DNA of 64,000 nt from Prescottella equi (lineage in GTDB: Bacteria > Actinomycetota > Actinomycetes > Mycobacteriales > Mycobacteriaceae), in the NCBI RefSeq assembly GCF_002094305.1, contig NZ_LWTX01000001.1:744001-808000 (forward strand), in the 5' to 3' direction. The notes beneath the pieces are model-generated. The model did not search any database. It worked only from the letters and a program-made list of their open reading frames with translations, and was not told the DNA's origin. A program made the translations under genes and the position numbers. This document shows, piece after piece, positions 32,431-41,716 of this stretch (the first letter of the stretch is position 1; the number at the start of each line of letters is the position of its first letter).

Positions 32431-33780
32431 TTACGTTCCTACCCTCCGGATTGTGAAGTTTGTGACGGATGTGTCGGAAGTCGACGTTTGAACGGGCGTT
32501 TGGGCAAGTCGGCCCACCGTCGCTGCGACGCGGAGCACATACGCGTCTCGCGGGTTCGTCGGATCGCGCCCTGTGATTTCTGAAATTCGCTTCAAGCGGT
32601 ATCGGACCGTATTTGGATGAACAAACAGCTGACGGGCACAGGCCTCGACGGCGCCGCCGGAGTCCAGGTAGGCGTCGAGGGTGTCGGCGAGGGCGGTCCC
32701 CGAGCCGGTCAGTGGCTGGATCAAACGCTCGGTCAGGGCGGCGACCGCCGCGGTGTCCCCGAGCAGGGCACGTTCGGGCAACAACTCCGCCGCGAACACC
32801 GGGCGCGGCGCACCACGCCAGCCGACGACGGCCTCCATCCCGGCCAACGCCTCGACCGCACTGAAGTGGGCGGCGCCCAGGCTCGGGGTGGTCGGTCCGA
32901 TCACGACGGGCCCGTCGGAGAACTTGTCCATCAGGTCGGCCATGAACTCGCGCGCCGCCTTGCTCCCGTGCAACTCGCCGCTGACGACGAGGACCAGTCG
33001 GTCGCCCTGGATCACCGCGAGCGCTCCCCGGCCGTGCCGTTGCGCCGTACTGTGCACGGTCCCGATCACCGACACGCCCTCCTCGGGCGGGGGAGTGCCG
33101 ACGATAACGGTCGCCGGGGCGGTGGCGTCCCAGTTGAGGGTGGCGGCCCGGGACTGCAGATCGGAGCCGGTGTCGCCGCGCACCACGGCGTCCACGACCA
33201 GGGCCTCGAGTCGGGTGTCCCATGCGCCGCGGGACTCGGCGGCGCTGGCGTACACGGAGGCGGCTGCGAAGCCCAGCTCACGGCCGTACCGCAGGATCGC
33301 CTCGGTGAGGGCCACCAGCTGCCGGTCGTTGCGGGCGAGAGCGGGCAATCGCTGCTCGAAGAACTCCATGGCCACGCGGACCATGTCGACCGTCTGGCGC
33401 AGGGTCAGCCGGCGGGCGAGGTCCTGCGGAATCACCTGGTAGGCATCGATGGTGAAGCGGATGTCGCTGTCCGAGTCGGTGAGCCATTCGAGAAAGTTCA
33501 CGACCGACTTCTGGACGATCATCTGCACGCTTGCGCGCTGCTCGGCGTCGAGGTCGGCGAAGAACGGCAGCTGGTCCTGAAGTGAGGCGATCGCCTCGGT
33601 GGACAGTCGTCCCGAGAACTGCTTGACCCGGCGCAGGAGTGCATCCGGCAACGAATCCCGGGTGGGCCGGCCGCCCGTCGCGGGTGGCGGGGGCTGGTAG
33701 CGGACACGTCGCGCCGGTACCTCGCGCAGGGCGGGCAGCTTCGGCGAGCTGTTCGACGTCTCGGGCTGATCCTCGGCCAT
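32431..33780 (-). CDS. mabR: PucR-type regulator MabR
   Basis: A 449-residue regulator like Rv2242, which controls the fasII operon in mycobacteria. The C-terminal helix-turn-helix of the PucR/CdaR type reads YLDSGGAVEACARQLFVHPNTVRYRLKR, here cited as the VHPNTVRYRLKRISEITG region (about 390-420). The central part has a GGDEF-like/ligand region, and the N-terminal 35 residues are basic and proline-rich. It lies between aceE and fabD in the same direction, with a 127-nt gap before fabD holding the palindrome. The ligand in mycobacteria is thought to be long-chain acyl-CoA. Confidence 0.93.
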   Translation of the reverse strand: MAEDQPETSNSSPKLPALREVPARRVRYQPPPPATGGRPTRDSLPDALLRRVKQFSGRLSTEAIASLQDQLPFFADLDAEQRASVQMIVQKSVVNFLEWLTDSDSDIRFTIDAYQVIPQDLARRLTLRQTVDMVRVAMEFFEQRLPALARNDRQLVALTEAILRYGRELGFAAASVYASAAESRGAWDTRLEALVVDAVVRGDTGSDLQSRAATLNWDATAPATVIVGTPPPEEGVSVIGTVHSTAQRHGRGALAVIQGDRLVLVVSGELHGSKAAREFMADLMDKFSDGPVVIGPTTPSLGAAHFSAVEALAGMEAVVGWRGAPRPVFAAELLPERALLGDTAAVAALTERLIQPLTGSGTALADTLDAYLDSGGAVEACARQLFVHPNTVRYRLKRISEITGRDPTNPRDAYVLRVAATVGRLAQTPVQTSTSDTSVTNFTIRRVGT

Positions 33781-33878
33781 GAAAGGAACTTACGCCCGCC
33801 GCCTGCACGAGGTCTCGGGGACACTCGAGCAGGCGACGGGCGTGTTCAGCGGCCGCGAGGCCGTGTCATCCGGTGGGC

Positions 33879-36737
33879 TCAGGCGACGCCGGGATCCGCC
33901 ATCGACACCGGCGCGGCCAGCACGTCGTCGATCCGGTACCGGGCTGCGGCCTCGACGGCCTTCGACCGGTCGACCTCGCCGGACTTCGCCAGCGCGGAGA
34001 GCACCGCGACGACGATCGACTCGGCGTCGACGTTGAAGAAGCGGCGCGCGGCCGGGCGGGTGTCGGAGAAGCCGAACCCGTCGGTGCCGAGCGTCGTGTA
34101 GGAACCGGGCACCCACTGACGGATCTGGTCCGGCACCGCGCGCATCCAGTCGGAGGCGGCGACGAACGGGCCCTGCGCCTGCGAGAGCGCCTTGGTCACG
34201 TACGGCGTCGGGGCGTCGGCGCCGGGGTTGTGCAGCGCTTCGCGCTCGCACTCGACACCGTCGCGGCGCAGCTCGCCCCACGACGTCACCGACCACACGT
34301 CCGCGGCCACGCCCCACTCGTCCGCGAGCAGCCGCTGTGCGCGCAGACCGTCGGGCATGGTGACGCCGGAGACGAGGATCTGGGCGCGCGGTCCCGAACC
34401 TTCGGCCGGCTTGTACAGGTAGATGCCCTTGAGCAGGCCCTCGACGTCCAGGTTCTCCGGCTCGGCGGGCTGCTGGTACGGCTCGTTGTAGACGGTCAGG
34501 TAGTAGAAGATGTTCTCGCCACCGAAGCCGTCGACGCCCGGCGTTCCGCCGTACATGCGGCGCAGGCCGTCCTTGACGATGTGCGCGATCTCGTACGAGA
34601 ACGACGGGTCGTAGGACACTGCCGCGGGGTTGGTCGACGCCAGCAGGAGCGAGTGGCCGTCGGCGTGCTGCAGACCCTCACCGGTGAGGGTGGTCCGGCC
34701 GGCGGTGGCGCCGAGGACGAAGCCGCGGGCCATCTGGTCGGCGGCCGCCCACAGGCCGTCGCCGGTCCGCTGGAACCCGAACATCGAGTAGAAGATGTAG
34801 ACCGGGATCATCGGCTCACCGTGCGTGGCGTACGACGTGCCCACCGCGGTGAACGACGACGTCGAGCCGGCCTCGTTGATGCCCTCGTGGAGGATCTGGC
34901 CGACGGTGCTCTCCTTGTAGGCGAGCATCAGTTCGGCGTCCACGGACGTGTACAGCTGCCCGTTGCGGTTGTAGATCTTCAGCGACGGGAACCACGAGTC
35001 CATACCGAACGTGCGGGCCTCGTCGGGGATGATCGGCACGATGCGCTTGCCGATTTCCTTGTCGCGCAACAGTTCCTTGAGGATGCGCACGACGGCCATC
35101 GTCGTGGCGACCTCCTGCTTGCCCGAGCCCTTGCGCACGACGTCGTAGGTCTTGTCCGTCGGCTGCGGGAGCGGTGCGGCGTCGGTGCGGCGCGACGGCA
35201 GGAAGCCGCCGAGGGCCTTGCGGCGCTGCAGCATGTACTGGATCTCCGGCGAATCCGGCCCCGGGTGGTAGTACGGGGGCAGGTACGGATCCTTCTCGAG
35301 CTCCGCGTCGGAGATCGGGATGCGCTGGATGTCGCGGAACCGCTTGAGGTCGTCGAGCGTGAGCTTCTTCATCTGGTGCGTGGCATTGCGACCCTCGAAG
35401 TGCTTGCCGAGGGTGTAGCCCTTGATGGTGTGCGCCAGGATCACCGTCGGCTGGCCCTTGTGTGCCATCGCCGCCGCGTACGCCGCGTGGATCTTGCGGT
35501 AGTCGTGGCCGCCGCGCTTGAGGTTCCAGATCTCCTGGTCGCTCATGTCGGCGACGAGCGCCTTGGTGCGCGGGTCGCGGCCGAAGAAGTGCTCACGGAC
35601 GAACGCGCCGTCGTTCGCCTTGTACGTCTGGAAGTCGCCGTCCGGCGTCTCGTTCATGAGGTTGACGAGCGCGCCGTCCTTGTCGGCGTGCAGCAGCGCG
35701 TCCCACTCGCGGCCCCACACGACCTTGATGACGTTCCAGCCGGCGCCGCGGAAGAACGACTCCAGCTCCTGGATGATCTTGCCGTTGCCGCGGACCGGAC
35801 CGTCGAGGCGCTGCAGGTTGCAGTTGATGACGAAGGTCAGGTTGTCGAGGCCCTCGGTGGCCGCGACGTGCGCGAGGCCGCGCGACTCCGGCTCGTCCAT
35901 CTCGCCGTCGCCGAGGAACGCCCACACGTGCTGATCCGAGGTGTCCTTGACGCCCCGGTCGTTCAGGTAGTGGTTGAAGCGTGCCTGGTAGATGGCGTTC
36001 ATGGGGCCCAGGCCCATCGACACCGTCGGGAACTCCCAGAAGTCCGGGAGCAGGCGCGGATGCGGGTACGACGGCAGGCCGCCGCCGGACTGGGCGTGGC
36101 TCGCCTCCTGGCGGAAGCCGTCCATCTGCTCGGCCGGGATGCGGCCCTCGAGGAACGCGCGGGCGTAGATGCCCGGCGAGGCGTGGCCCTGCACGAAGAT
36201 GTGGTCGCCACCGCCCGGATGGTCCTTGCCACGGAAGAAGTGGTTGAAGCCGACCTCGTAGAGGGCGGCGGACGACGCGTACGTCGAGATGTGGCCGCCG
36301 ACGCCGACACCGGGCCGCTGCGCGCGGTGCACCATGATCGCGGCGTTCCAGCGGATCCAGGCGCGGTACCGGCGCTCGACGTCCTCGTCACCGGGGAACC
36401 ACGGCTCGTTCTCGGTCGGGATCGTGTTCACGTAGTCCGTGGACGTGAGGGCGGGGATCGCCACGTGCTTCTCGCCGGCGCGCTCGAGCAGGCGCAGCAT
36501 CAGGTAGCGGGCACGGGCGGAACCCGAACGGTCCAGCAGACCGTCGAAAGATTCGAGCCACTCGGTGGTCTCGTCCGGATCGATGTCCGGCAGGTAGGAC
36601 GCCACGCCCTCGCGGATGACGCGGACCCGGCCGTCGGCTCCGGGCTGCGCGTTCGCGGCAGGTGGCTGGACCGCTCCGGAAACGCCCGGTGTGTCGGCGT
36701 TCGGTTGAGACGCGGGCCCCTGGATCAGGTCTGACAA
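33879..36737 (-). CDS. aceE: pyruvate dehydrogenase E1 component, homodimeric
   Basis: Thiamine diphosphate-dependent E1 of the pyruvate dehydrogenase complex, 952 residues. The ThDP motif runs from [14 protein letters not shown] to [12 protein letters not shown] (GDG...NCN). Other family blocks: [45 protein letters not shown]. The start is taken as TTG 36737 because GAGGAG lies 6 nt upstream; ATG codons further up lack a ribosome site. The N-terminal 40 residues are Pro/Ala-rich and variable. A palindrome lies 54 nt upstream. Divergent from the DUF3052 gene. Confidence 0.95.
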   Translation of the reverse strand: MSDLIQGPASQPNADTPGVSGAVQPPAANAQPGADGRVRVIREGVASYLPDIDPDETTEWLESFDGLLDRSGSARARYLMLRLLERAGEKHVAIPALTSTDYVNTIPTENEPWFPGDEDVERRYRAWIRWNAAIMVHRAQRPGVGVGGHISTYASSAALYEVGFNHFFRGKDHPGGGDHIFVQGHASPGIYARAFLEGRIPAEQMDGFRQEASHAQSGGGLPSYPHPRLLPDFWEFPTVSMGLGPMNAIYQARFNHYLNDRGVKDTSDQHVWAFLGDGEMDEPESRGLAHVAATEGLDNLTFVINCNLQRLDGPVRGNGKIIQELESFFRGAGWNVIKVVWGREWDALLHADKDGALVNLMNETPDGDFQTYKANDGAFVREHFFGRDPRTKALVADMSDQEIWNLKRGGHDYRKIHAAYAAAMAHKGQPTVILAHTIKGYTLGKHFEGRNATHQMKKLTLDDLKRFRDIQRIPISDAELEKDPYLPPYYHPGPDSPEIQYMLQRRKALGGFLPSRRTDAAPLPQPTDKTYDVVRKGSGKQEVATTMAVVRILKELLRDKEIGKRIVPIIPDEARTFGMDSWFPSLKIYNRNGQLYTSVDAELMLAYKESTVGQILHEGINEAGSTSSFTAVGTSYATHGEPMIPVYIFYSMFGFQRTGDGLWAAADQMARGFVLGATAGRTTLTGEGLQHADGHSLLLASTNPAAVSYDPSFSYEIAHIVKDGLRRMYGGTPGVDGFGGENIFYYLTVYNEPYQQPAEPENLDVEGLLKGIYLYKPAEGSGPRAQILVSGVTMPDGLRAQRLLADEWGVAADVWSVTSWGELRRDGVECEREALHNPGADAPTPYVTKALSQAQGPFVAASDWMRAVPDQIRQWVPGSYTTLGTDGFGFSDTRPAARRFFNVDAESIVVAVLSALAKSGEVDRSKAVEAAARYRIDDVLAAPVSMADPGVA

Positions 36738-37124
36738 GGTGTGCTCCTCATTGTGGTGGGACGCGCGGTATCGCGTCCGCTCCATCCGGGCGGTCCTTGT
36801 TAGGACCGTCCGACTTTCCATATGAATATGGCGCAGCCCTCATCTTTCCCCATCCGGACTCCGGAGGCACCCCCGCTCCTGTTGTCCGGTACCCGGCGCG
36901 TCGCGGTCCGACGGTTCGGTCGGAGAACGTCCAGTTCGCGGCGATTCTCAGGAATTCGCGCGGACTTTCTCGAGGTTTTCGGGTTCGTCGGCTTGCGCGA
37001 AAGCTTCCGACCATGTTCGCTTTCACCTATTGATCGACGGACGCTCGATCGCCACCAAGGTCAGCAGCACCTCGCGGAGGGTTTCGCGGATGCTGCGGCC
37101 GACCGAACAGAGGAGGACACCACC
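36738..37124. other. 387-bp divergent promoter region, aceE / DUF3052 gene
   Basis: Holds the aceE upstream palindrome (36791-36808), an AT-rich inverted repeat CCATAT-GA-ATATGG (36818-36831) that may overlap a promoter, and the ribosome site of the DUF3052 gene near 37110. Open frames crossing it lack starts with ribosome sites. Confidence 0.5.
36791..36808. promoter_or_regulatory. perfect inverted repeat upstream of aceE
   Basis: CGGTCCT and AGGACCG flank TGTT (7-4-7), starting 54 nt before the aceE TTG. It could be an operator or an RNA hairpin in the 5-prime leader. Confidence 0.5.
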
Positions 37125-37547
37125 GTGGTCGCCGCGGCGGACGCTCAGAACTACGCTCAGAAGCTTGGCATTACCCCCGAAATGGTGGTTCAGGAACTGG
37201 GCTGGGACGAGGACACCGACGACGACATTCGTTCGGCGGTGGAGGAGACCATCGGTGGCGAGATGGTCGACGAGGAATCCGACGAGGTCATGGACGTCGT
37301 GCTGCTGTGGTGGCGCGACGGCGACGGTGACCTGGTCGACGCGCTGATGGATGCGATCGGACCGCTGTCCGACGACGGATTCGTGTGGGTGCTCACCCCG
37401 AAGACCGGGCAGCCCGGGCACGTCGAGCCCAGTGAGATCGCCGAATCCGCACCCACCGCAGGTCTGACCCAGACCTCGGCAGCGAACCTCGGCATGTGGA
37501 GCGGTAGCCGACTGGTGCAGCCCAAGGCCCGCGCCCCCAAGCGCTGA
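37125..37547 (+). CDS. DUF3052 protein (Rv2239c position)
   Basis: A 140-residue protein with [24 protein letters not shown], an acidic middle, [23 protein letters not shown] and a C-terminal [20 protein letters not shown]. These fit the actinobacterial DUF3052 family. AGGAGGA lies about 8 nt before GTG 37125. No membrane segment; function unknown. Conserved between aceE and ahpE. Confidence 0.88.
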   Translation: MVAAADAQNYAQKLGITPEMVVQELGWDEDTDDDIRSAVEETIGGEMVDEESDEVMDVVLLWWRDGDGDLVDALMDAIGPLSDDGFVWVLTPKTGQPGHVEPSEIAESAPTAGLTQTSAANLGMWSGSRLVQPKARAPKR

Positions 37548-37632
37548 CCGCTCGAAGCCTCATCCACGCACTTCCGCACGGCGTACTTTGGTCGTGACGG
37601 ACGTGCTGCCGTACCCGACGTTAGGAACAGGC

Positions 37633-38097
37633 ATGCCTCTCGAGGTGGGCGCAGTCGCGCCCGATTTCACACTCAAGGACCAGAACAACCAGGAAGTCAC
37701 GCTGTCGGACTTCCGCGGGAAGAAGAACGTTCTGCTCGTGTTCTACCCGTTGGCGTTCACCGGTGTCTGCCAGGGCGAGCTGTGCCGCGTGCGGGACGAG
37801 CTCCCGAAGTTCCAGAACGACGACGCCGAGATCCTCGCGGTTTCCGTCGGCCCGTCGCCGACCCACAAGATTTGGGCCGCCGAGCAGGGATACACCTTCC
37901 CGCTGCTGTCGGATTTCTGGCCGCACGGAGCCGTCGCCGAGGCCTACGGCGTCTTCAACGACAAACTCGGCTTCGCCAACCGCGGCACGTTCGCCATCGA
38001 CAAGGAAGGCGTCATCCGGTTCGCCGAGATGAACGGCCCCGGTGAACCCCGTGACCAGGCAGCTTGGGAGAAAGCGCTCACCGCGCTAAAGTCCTGA
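37633..38097 (+). CDS. ahpE: AhpE-type peroxiredoxin
   Basis: Thiol peroxidase of 154 residues. The peroxidatic cysteine is Cys46 in [14 protein letters not shown]; conserved Thr43 and an Arg downstream complete the site. [20 protein letters not shown] and [13 protein letters not shown] match AhpE of M. tuberculosis. A second cysteine, Cys51, sits five residues on, where the M. tuberculosis one-Cys enzyme has Asp as recalled; this gives the CX4C spacing of PrxQ/BCP enzymes. ATG 37633 has AGGAACAGG upstream. Followed by a hairpin and tRNA-Val. Confidence 0.93.
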   Translation: MPLEVGAVAPDFTLKDQNNQEVTLSDFRGKKNVLLVFYPLAFTGVCQGELCRVRDELPKFQNDDAEILAVSVGPSPTHKIWAAEQGYTFPLLSDFWPHGAVAEAYGVFNDKLGFANRGTFAIDKEGVIRFAEMNGPGEPRDQAAWEKALTALKS

Positions 38098-38101
38098 AGG
38101 C

Positions 38102-38129
38102 AAATCCGGCGACCTCGGTCGCCGGATTT
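38102..38129 (+). terminator. hairpin after ahpE
   Basis: AAATCCGGCGAC and GTCGCCGGATTT form a perfect 12-bp stem with loop CTCG, 4 nt after the ahpE stop and ending with TTT just before tRNA-Val. Confidence 0.82.
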
Positions 38130-38130
38130 C

Positions 38131-38202
38131 GGGCGTGTAGCTCAGTGGTAGAGCTCTGGTTTTACACACCAGCGGTCGGGGGTTCGAAACCCTCCGCGCC
38201 CA
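38131..38202 (+). tRNA. tRNA-Val (TAC)
   Basis: Acceptor GGGCGTG with CGCGCCC, D-arm TAGCTCAGTGGTAGAGC, anticodon stem CTGGT/ACCAG with loop TTTACAC (TAC at 38163-38165), T-loop GGTTCGAAACC. No encoded CCA. It lies directly after the ahpE hairpin. Confidence 0.97.
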
Positions 38203-38206
38203 CATC

Positions 38207-38243
38207 GAAACCCCGCACTCGCGAATTGCGATGCGGGGTTTTC
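38207..38243 (+). terminator. terminator after tRNA-Val
   Basis: AAACCCCGCA and TGCGGGGTTT pair in a 10-bp stem around a 14-nt loop, followed by TTC. Suited to ending the tRNA transcript. Confidence 0.75.
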
Positions 38244-38312
38244 GCGTGCGTTCGCCCCGAATCCGGAGCGTGCCGAGTCGATACTGGAAGGACGACGACG
38301 GAACGGACGAAG

Positions 38313-38858
38313 ATGGCGACGGACCCCACCGTCGATCCGACAGCGATCGACATCGCGCTGGACCCGATGCGGCAGCATCTGATCGGGATCACCGCGCACA
38401 AGCACCTGCCGTTCGATGTCCCGGTGATCAGTGAGATTTCGCGGAATCTGTGGCAGGGCGGGTGTCGGGAGGGGCTGGTCCTGCCCGACTTCGTCAAACA
38501 CCTCGTGTCGCTGTATCCGTGGGAGCAGTACGACATCCGGCACACCGTCGACTCCGAGATGTACGTGCGCATGTACGACAGCGCCGAGCAGGGGTTCGAA
38601 CAGGTGGACGCACTCGCGGCGTGGGTGAACGTGTGCCGGGAGACCGGCCCGGTACTGATCCACTGCCAGGTGGGGCTCAACCGGTCGAGTCTGGTCGCGG
38701 CGCGGGCGATGGTGCTGTCCGAAGAGGCGGATCCGGCCGGCGCGATCGCGGTGCTGCGGGAGCGGCGTTCGCCCGCCTGCCTGTGCAACGAGGCGTTCGA
38801 GGCCTGGCTGCTGGGCGAACCCGTCGAACCCGCGTCAGACTCCCGCAACCCCGAGTAG
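38313..38858 (+). CDS. dual-specificity/tyrosine phosphatase-like protein
   Basis: A 181-residue cysteine phosphatase. The P-loop is IHCQVGLNRSSLVAARA (HCx5R) near residue 112, with Cys as nucleophile. The segment ISEISRNLWQGGCREGLVLP resembles the start of DSP folds, and acid-catalyst candidates lie in YVRMYDSAEQ. No signal peptide. The ATG at 38313 has only a weak ribosome site. Its 3-prime end overlaps the end of the VIT-type gene by 24 bp on the other strand. Confidence 0.86.
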   Translation: MATDPTVDPTAIDIALDPMRQHLIGITAHKHLPFDVPVISEISRNLWQGGCREGLVLPDFVKHLVSLYPWEQYDIRHTVDSEMYVRMYDSAEQGFEQVDALAAWVNVCRETGPVLIHCQVGLNRSSLVAARAMVLSEEADPAGAIAVLRERRSPACLCNEAFEAWLLGEPVEPASDSRNPE

Positions 38859-39581
38859 CTGACCGATCCCGTAGGTGACGGCCATCGCGAGTGCACCACC
38901 GGTCACCACCCGCAGCACGGCGCGGGACCGGCGTGCGCCGCCCAGTCGGGCGCTGAGACTGCCGGTGATCGCGAGTGCGACCAGGACGGCCACGAACGTG
39001 ACGGGAATTCGCGCGGTGGCCGGGGGCAGCAGGATCGCGAGCATTGGCAGGATCGCTCCCACGGTGAACGAGATCGCCGAGGCGCCGGCCGCCTGCCAGG
39101 GGTTGGTGAGCTCGTCCGGGTCGATGCCGAGTTCCGCCTCGGCGTGCGCGGCGAACGCGTCGTGCTCGGTCAGTTCCTCGGCCACTTTTCGAGCCGTCTC
39201 GGACGACAGGCCCTTCGCCTCGTACAGCGACGCCAGTTCCTCGAGTTCGGCCTCGGGGATGGTCGACAGCTCGTGCTTCTCCTTGGCCAGCAGCGCCCGT
39301 TCGGTGTCGCGCTGGGTGCTCACGGAGACGTACTCGCCCAACGCCATCGACACGGCGCCGGCCGCGAGACCGGCCAGGCCCGCGGTGAGGATGGGTCCAC
39401 GGTCGGTGGTGGCCGCAGCGACGCCGACAACCAGGCCGGCGACCGAGACGATGCCGTCGTTGGCGCCGAGTACGCCTGCGCGCAACCAGTTCAGCCGCGA
39501 CGAGAGCGATCCCAGGTGCGGTTCCGCGTCGTGGACTCCGGCGGGGCCGGCTTGCTCGGGCGACTCCTTGTGTGAGGTCAC
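38835..39581 (-). CDS. VIT1/CCC1-type iron/manganese transporter family protein
   Basis: A 248-residue membrane protein of the vacuolar iron transporter family. Five hydrophobic segments are visible: RAGVLGANDGIVSVAGLVVGV (first two with the conserved GxxDG), GLAGLAAGAVSMALGEYVSVSTQ (MxxGEYxS motif), SAISFTVGAILPMLAIL, VAVLVALAITGSLSARLGG and ALAMAVTYGIGQLLG. An acidic cytosolic helix between segments 3 and 4 (ELEELASLYEAKGLS...) is the usual metal-binding part. Likely exports or stores Fe(II)/Mn(II). GTG start at 39581. Confidence 0.92.
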   Translation of the reverse strand: MTSHKESPEQAGPAGVHDAEPHLGSLSSRLNWLRAGVLGANDGIVSVAGLVVGVAAATTDRGPILTAGLAGLAAGAVSMALGEYVSVSTQRDTERALLAKEKHELSTIPEAELEELASLYEAKGLSSETARKVAEELTEHDAFAAHAEAELGIDPDELTNPWQAAGASAISFTVGAILPMLAILLPPATARIPVTFVAVLVALAITGSLSARLGGARRSRAVLRVVTGGALAMAVTYGIGQLLGVAGV

Positions 39582-39715
39582 GTCTCGAAGACTATTGCGG
39601 CCGCGTCCCCTCGACCAGCAATGGAAGGCTGTCCGAAGTCGTGGGTTGGATGCGGCCAGCGAGGCGCAGGTAGGGTCGTGCCCCGGAACACATCGAGTAT
39701 GGGGGAAATGTCCTG

Positions 39716-40312
39716 ATGGGTGTGATGATTCTTCTCGTCGTCCTGCTGATCCTGGTTGTGATCGTCGGGATCGTCGTGGTCGTCCAGCGCACGAAGCCCA
39801 AGTCGGCGCCGCGCCGCGTCGATCCGCTGGCCGACTATCCGGAGGTCTACGACCCGCACAAGATCGGTGTCGGCGACATCGTCACGTACGCGGGCATCGA
39901 CCACGTCGTGCGCGGCACCATCGTCCTCGACGAGGAGGGCTACCAGTGGCGTGAACACCTGCTGGACGGCTCCACCGGCCGCCGCTGGCTCACCGTCGAG
40001 GACGACGAGGGTGAGCTCGAGATGACGCTGTGGATGCGCCGCGAGGGCACCGGTCTGGAACCCGGCGGCGACGTCGTCCTCGACGACCGTGTCTACCGGA
40101 AGATCGAGTCCGGCTCCGCACGCTTCACCGCCGAGGGCACCACCGGCACCGCTCCGACCGGATCGATGGACTACGCCGACTACGAGACCGCCGACAAGAC
40201 CGGCCTGCTCGCGTTCGAGCGTTGGGCCCGGACCTCGTCGTGGGAGGTGTCGACCGGACGCGCCGTCACTCGCAGCGAACTGACCGTGATCCACGCCGGT
40301 CCCGCGCAGTGA
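39716..40312 (+). CDS. DUF4178 membrane-anchored protein
   Basis: First gene of a five-gene operon. The 198-residue protein has one N-terminal membrane segment (LLVVLLILVVIVGIVVVV) and a cytosolic DUF4178 beta domain, with IGVGDIVTYAGIDHVVRGTIVL, WREHLLDG and RWLTVEDDEGELEMTLW. The family is often linked to DUF350 and spermidine-synthase-like genes and to membrane stress modules. GGGGGAAA precedes the ATG. The next gene overlaps by 4 bp. Similar to Rv2597. Confidence 0.88.
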   Translation: MGVMILLVVLLILVVIVGIVVVVQRTKPKSAPRRVDPLADYPEVYDPHKIGVGDIVTYAGIDHVVRGTIVLDEEGYQWREHLLDGSTGRRWLTVEDDEGELEMTLWMRREGTGLEPGGDVVLDDRVYRKIESGSARFTAEGTTGTAPTGSMDYADYETADKTGLLAFERWARTSSWEVSTGRAVTRSELTVIHAGPAQ

Positions 40313-40812
40313 GCGTCCACTTACTCGAGGTCGAACCGGCGGACGTCGCCGCGGATGCCCTCGGCCTCGTGCTGGACGCTCCCGTACCCGCGACGCTCGC
40401 GGAACTGCACCTGCACGACGGGCTCGCCGGATCGCTGACGCTGGGCGTGCTGGGCGCGTCGCACGTGGTGGTCGCCGAGACCGACGGCCGGATGCTCACC
40501 GAGCAGGTCTCGTGCGAGGCCGTCCGCTCCGGTGGCATGCGGTTGCCGGAAGTGGAAGAGCGGCACGGCTATCGATTCGTCTCCCGAACCGAGTTGGTGC
40601 CGGAGGACGAGTTCCGCCTTCGCGCCGCGGCGCTGCGTGAGCAGTCGTCGGGGGAGGGCTGGGTGTGCGGGGCGTTCCCCGGCGATCGCGACGCGCTCAC
40701 CGCGCTGACCGCGACCGCGGATGCGGGCCAGTGGCATTGGCGCACCTGGCATCTGTATCCGGGGGACGGCGGCGGCACCGTGGTCTCGACCGAGAGCCGG
40801 TGGCGGCCGTGA
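40309..40812 (+). CDS. DUF2617 protein
   Basis: Second gene of the operon, 167 residues from GTG 40309 (GTGA overlap). Soluble, with LHLHDGLAGSLTLGVLGASHVV, CEAVRSGGMRLPEVEERHGYRF and a C-terminal WHWRTWHLYPGDGGGTVVST that matches DUF2617 (Rv2598-like). No catalytic motif is obvious. Overlaps the next gene by 4 bp. Confidence 0.85.
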   Translation: MSVHLLEVEPADVAADALGLVLDAPVPATLAELHLHDGLAGSLTLGVLGASHVVVAETDGRMLTEQVSCEAVRSGGMRLPEVEERHGYRFVSRTELVPEDEFRLRAAALREQSSGEGWVCGAFPGDRDALTALTATADAGQWHWRTWHLYPGDGGGTVVSTESRWRP

Positions 40813-41213
40813 GGCGGGTCGTGGCCGGTGCGCTGCTCGGCGCGGTCGTCGCGCTCACAGCCGGATGCGGCGGCAGCAATGTGCGGGACCACCTCGCCGA
40901 CCGATTCGAGCACCGCGGCTCGCAGGGCGACATCACCAACTACTGGTCACCGGACCCGGTGGGCACCACCGTGACCCGGATCGTCGACGAGGACGAACCG
41001 GCGGCACGCAAGGCCGACGGCGGCAACGAGTACCTGCGCTACAACGACGACATCGTCACCGTCGGCCCGGCGGCGGGCGGTGGCAGCAACATCTCCGTCG
41101 AAGACCTCGACGGCCGATACCGCGGCGGCCACTTCGTCTATCTCGGGCCCGGGTTCACGCCCGGATCGCCGGCCGCCGGCAACACCTCCGGGGGATCCGG
41201 GGACGCGAAATGA
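40809..41213 (+). CDS. DUF4247 lipoprotein
   Basis: Third gene of the operon, 134 residues. A lipoprotein signal ends in LTAGC (Cys about residue 20). The exported part has NVRDHLADRFEHRG, WSPDPVGTTVTRIVDEDEPAAR, YLRYNDDIVTV and GHFVYLGPGFTPGSP, consistent with DUF4247 (Rv2599-like). GTG 40809 and the ATGA at its end couple it to both neighbours. Confidence 0.86.
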   Translation: MRRVVAGALLGAVVALTAGCGGSNVRDHLADRFEHRGSQGDITNYWSPDPVGTTVTRIVDEDEPAARKADGGNEYLRYNDDIVTVGPAAGGGSNISVEDLDGRYRGGHFVYLGPGFTPGSPAAGNTSGGSGDAK

Positions 41214-41716
41214 CCACCATCACTCAGCAATCCGGGAGCGCGAACATGACCGTCACGAACCTGGCCGCCGCCACCGAGATCGGAACCGTGGAGTTCCTGC
41301 CGATGGTCGGGGGCGTGCTCGCCACCCTCGCGTTCTTCGCGGTGGGCGTCGCCGTGCTGGCGGCAGGCTTCGCGATGCTCGACGCCCTCACCCCGGGCAA
41401 TCTGCGTCATCAGGTGTACGTGGAGAAGAACCCCAACGCGGCGCTGCTGCTCGGCGCCAACCACCTGGCGCTCGCCATCATCGTCGTCACCGCGATCCTC
41501 ACCAGTTCCGACGGCTTCGCGCAGGGTCTGGCCGATTCGCTGGTCTACGGCGTGGTGGGTGTGGTGTTGCAGGCCGCCGCGCTGGCGATCATGAACGTGT
41601 TGCTGCCCGGTCGGCTCGTCGCGCTGGTGGGCGAGCCCCGCATGTGCGGCGCGGCGTGGGCCGTCGCGGTGACCCTGTTCTCGGTGGGCCTGGTCAACGC
41701 CGCCGCCCTGTCGTGA
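41210..41716 (+). CDS. DUF350 membrane protein
   Basis: Fourth gene of the operon, 168 residues with four membrane segments: GGVLATLAFFAVGVAVLAAGF, NHLALAIIVVTAILTS, DSLVYGVVGVVLQAAALAIM and AAWAVAVTLFSVGLVNAAAL. The conserved loop HQVYVEKNPNAALLLGANH is typical of DUF350 (YjfL). Proteins of this type occur beside spermidine-synthase-like and DUF4178 genes. Overlaps both neighbours by 4 bp. Similar to Rv2600. Confidence 0.9.
   Translation: MTTITQQSGSANMTVTNLAAATEIGTVEFLPMVGGVLATLAFFAVGVAVLAAGFAMLDALTPGNLRHQVYVEKNPNAALLLGANHLALAIIVVTAILTSSDGFAQGLADSLVYGVVGVVLQAAALAIMNVLLPGRLVALVGEPRMCGAAWAVAVTLFSVGLVNAAALS

Noticed and set aside
33873-36734. Plus-strand frame of about 950 codons
   Set aside because: Antisense to aceE, with His/Arg/Val-rich low-information sequence and no domain.
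36822-37124. Upstream extension of the DUF3052 frame
   Set aside because: No homology, and AGGAGGA before GTG 37125 marks the real start.
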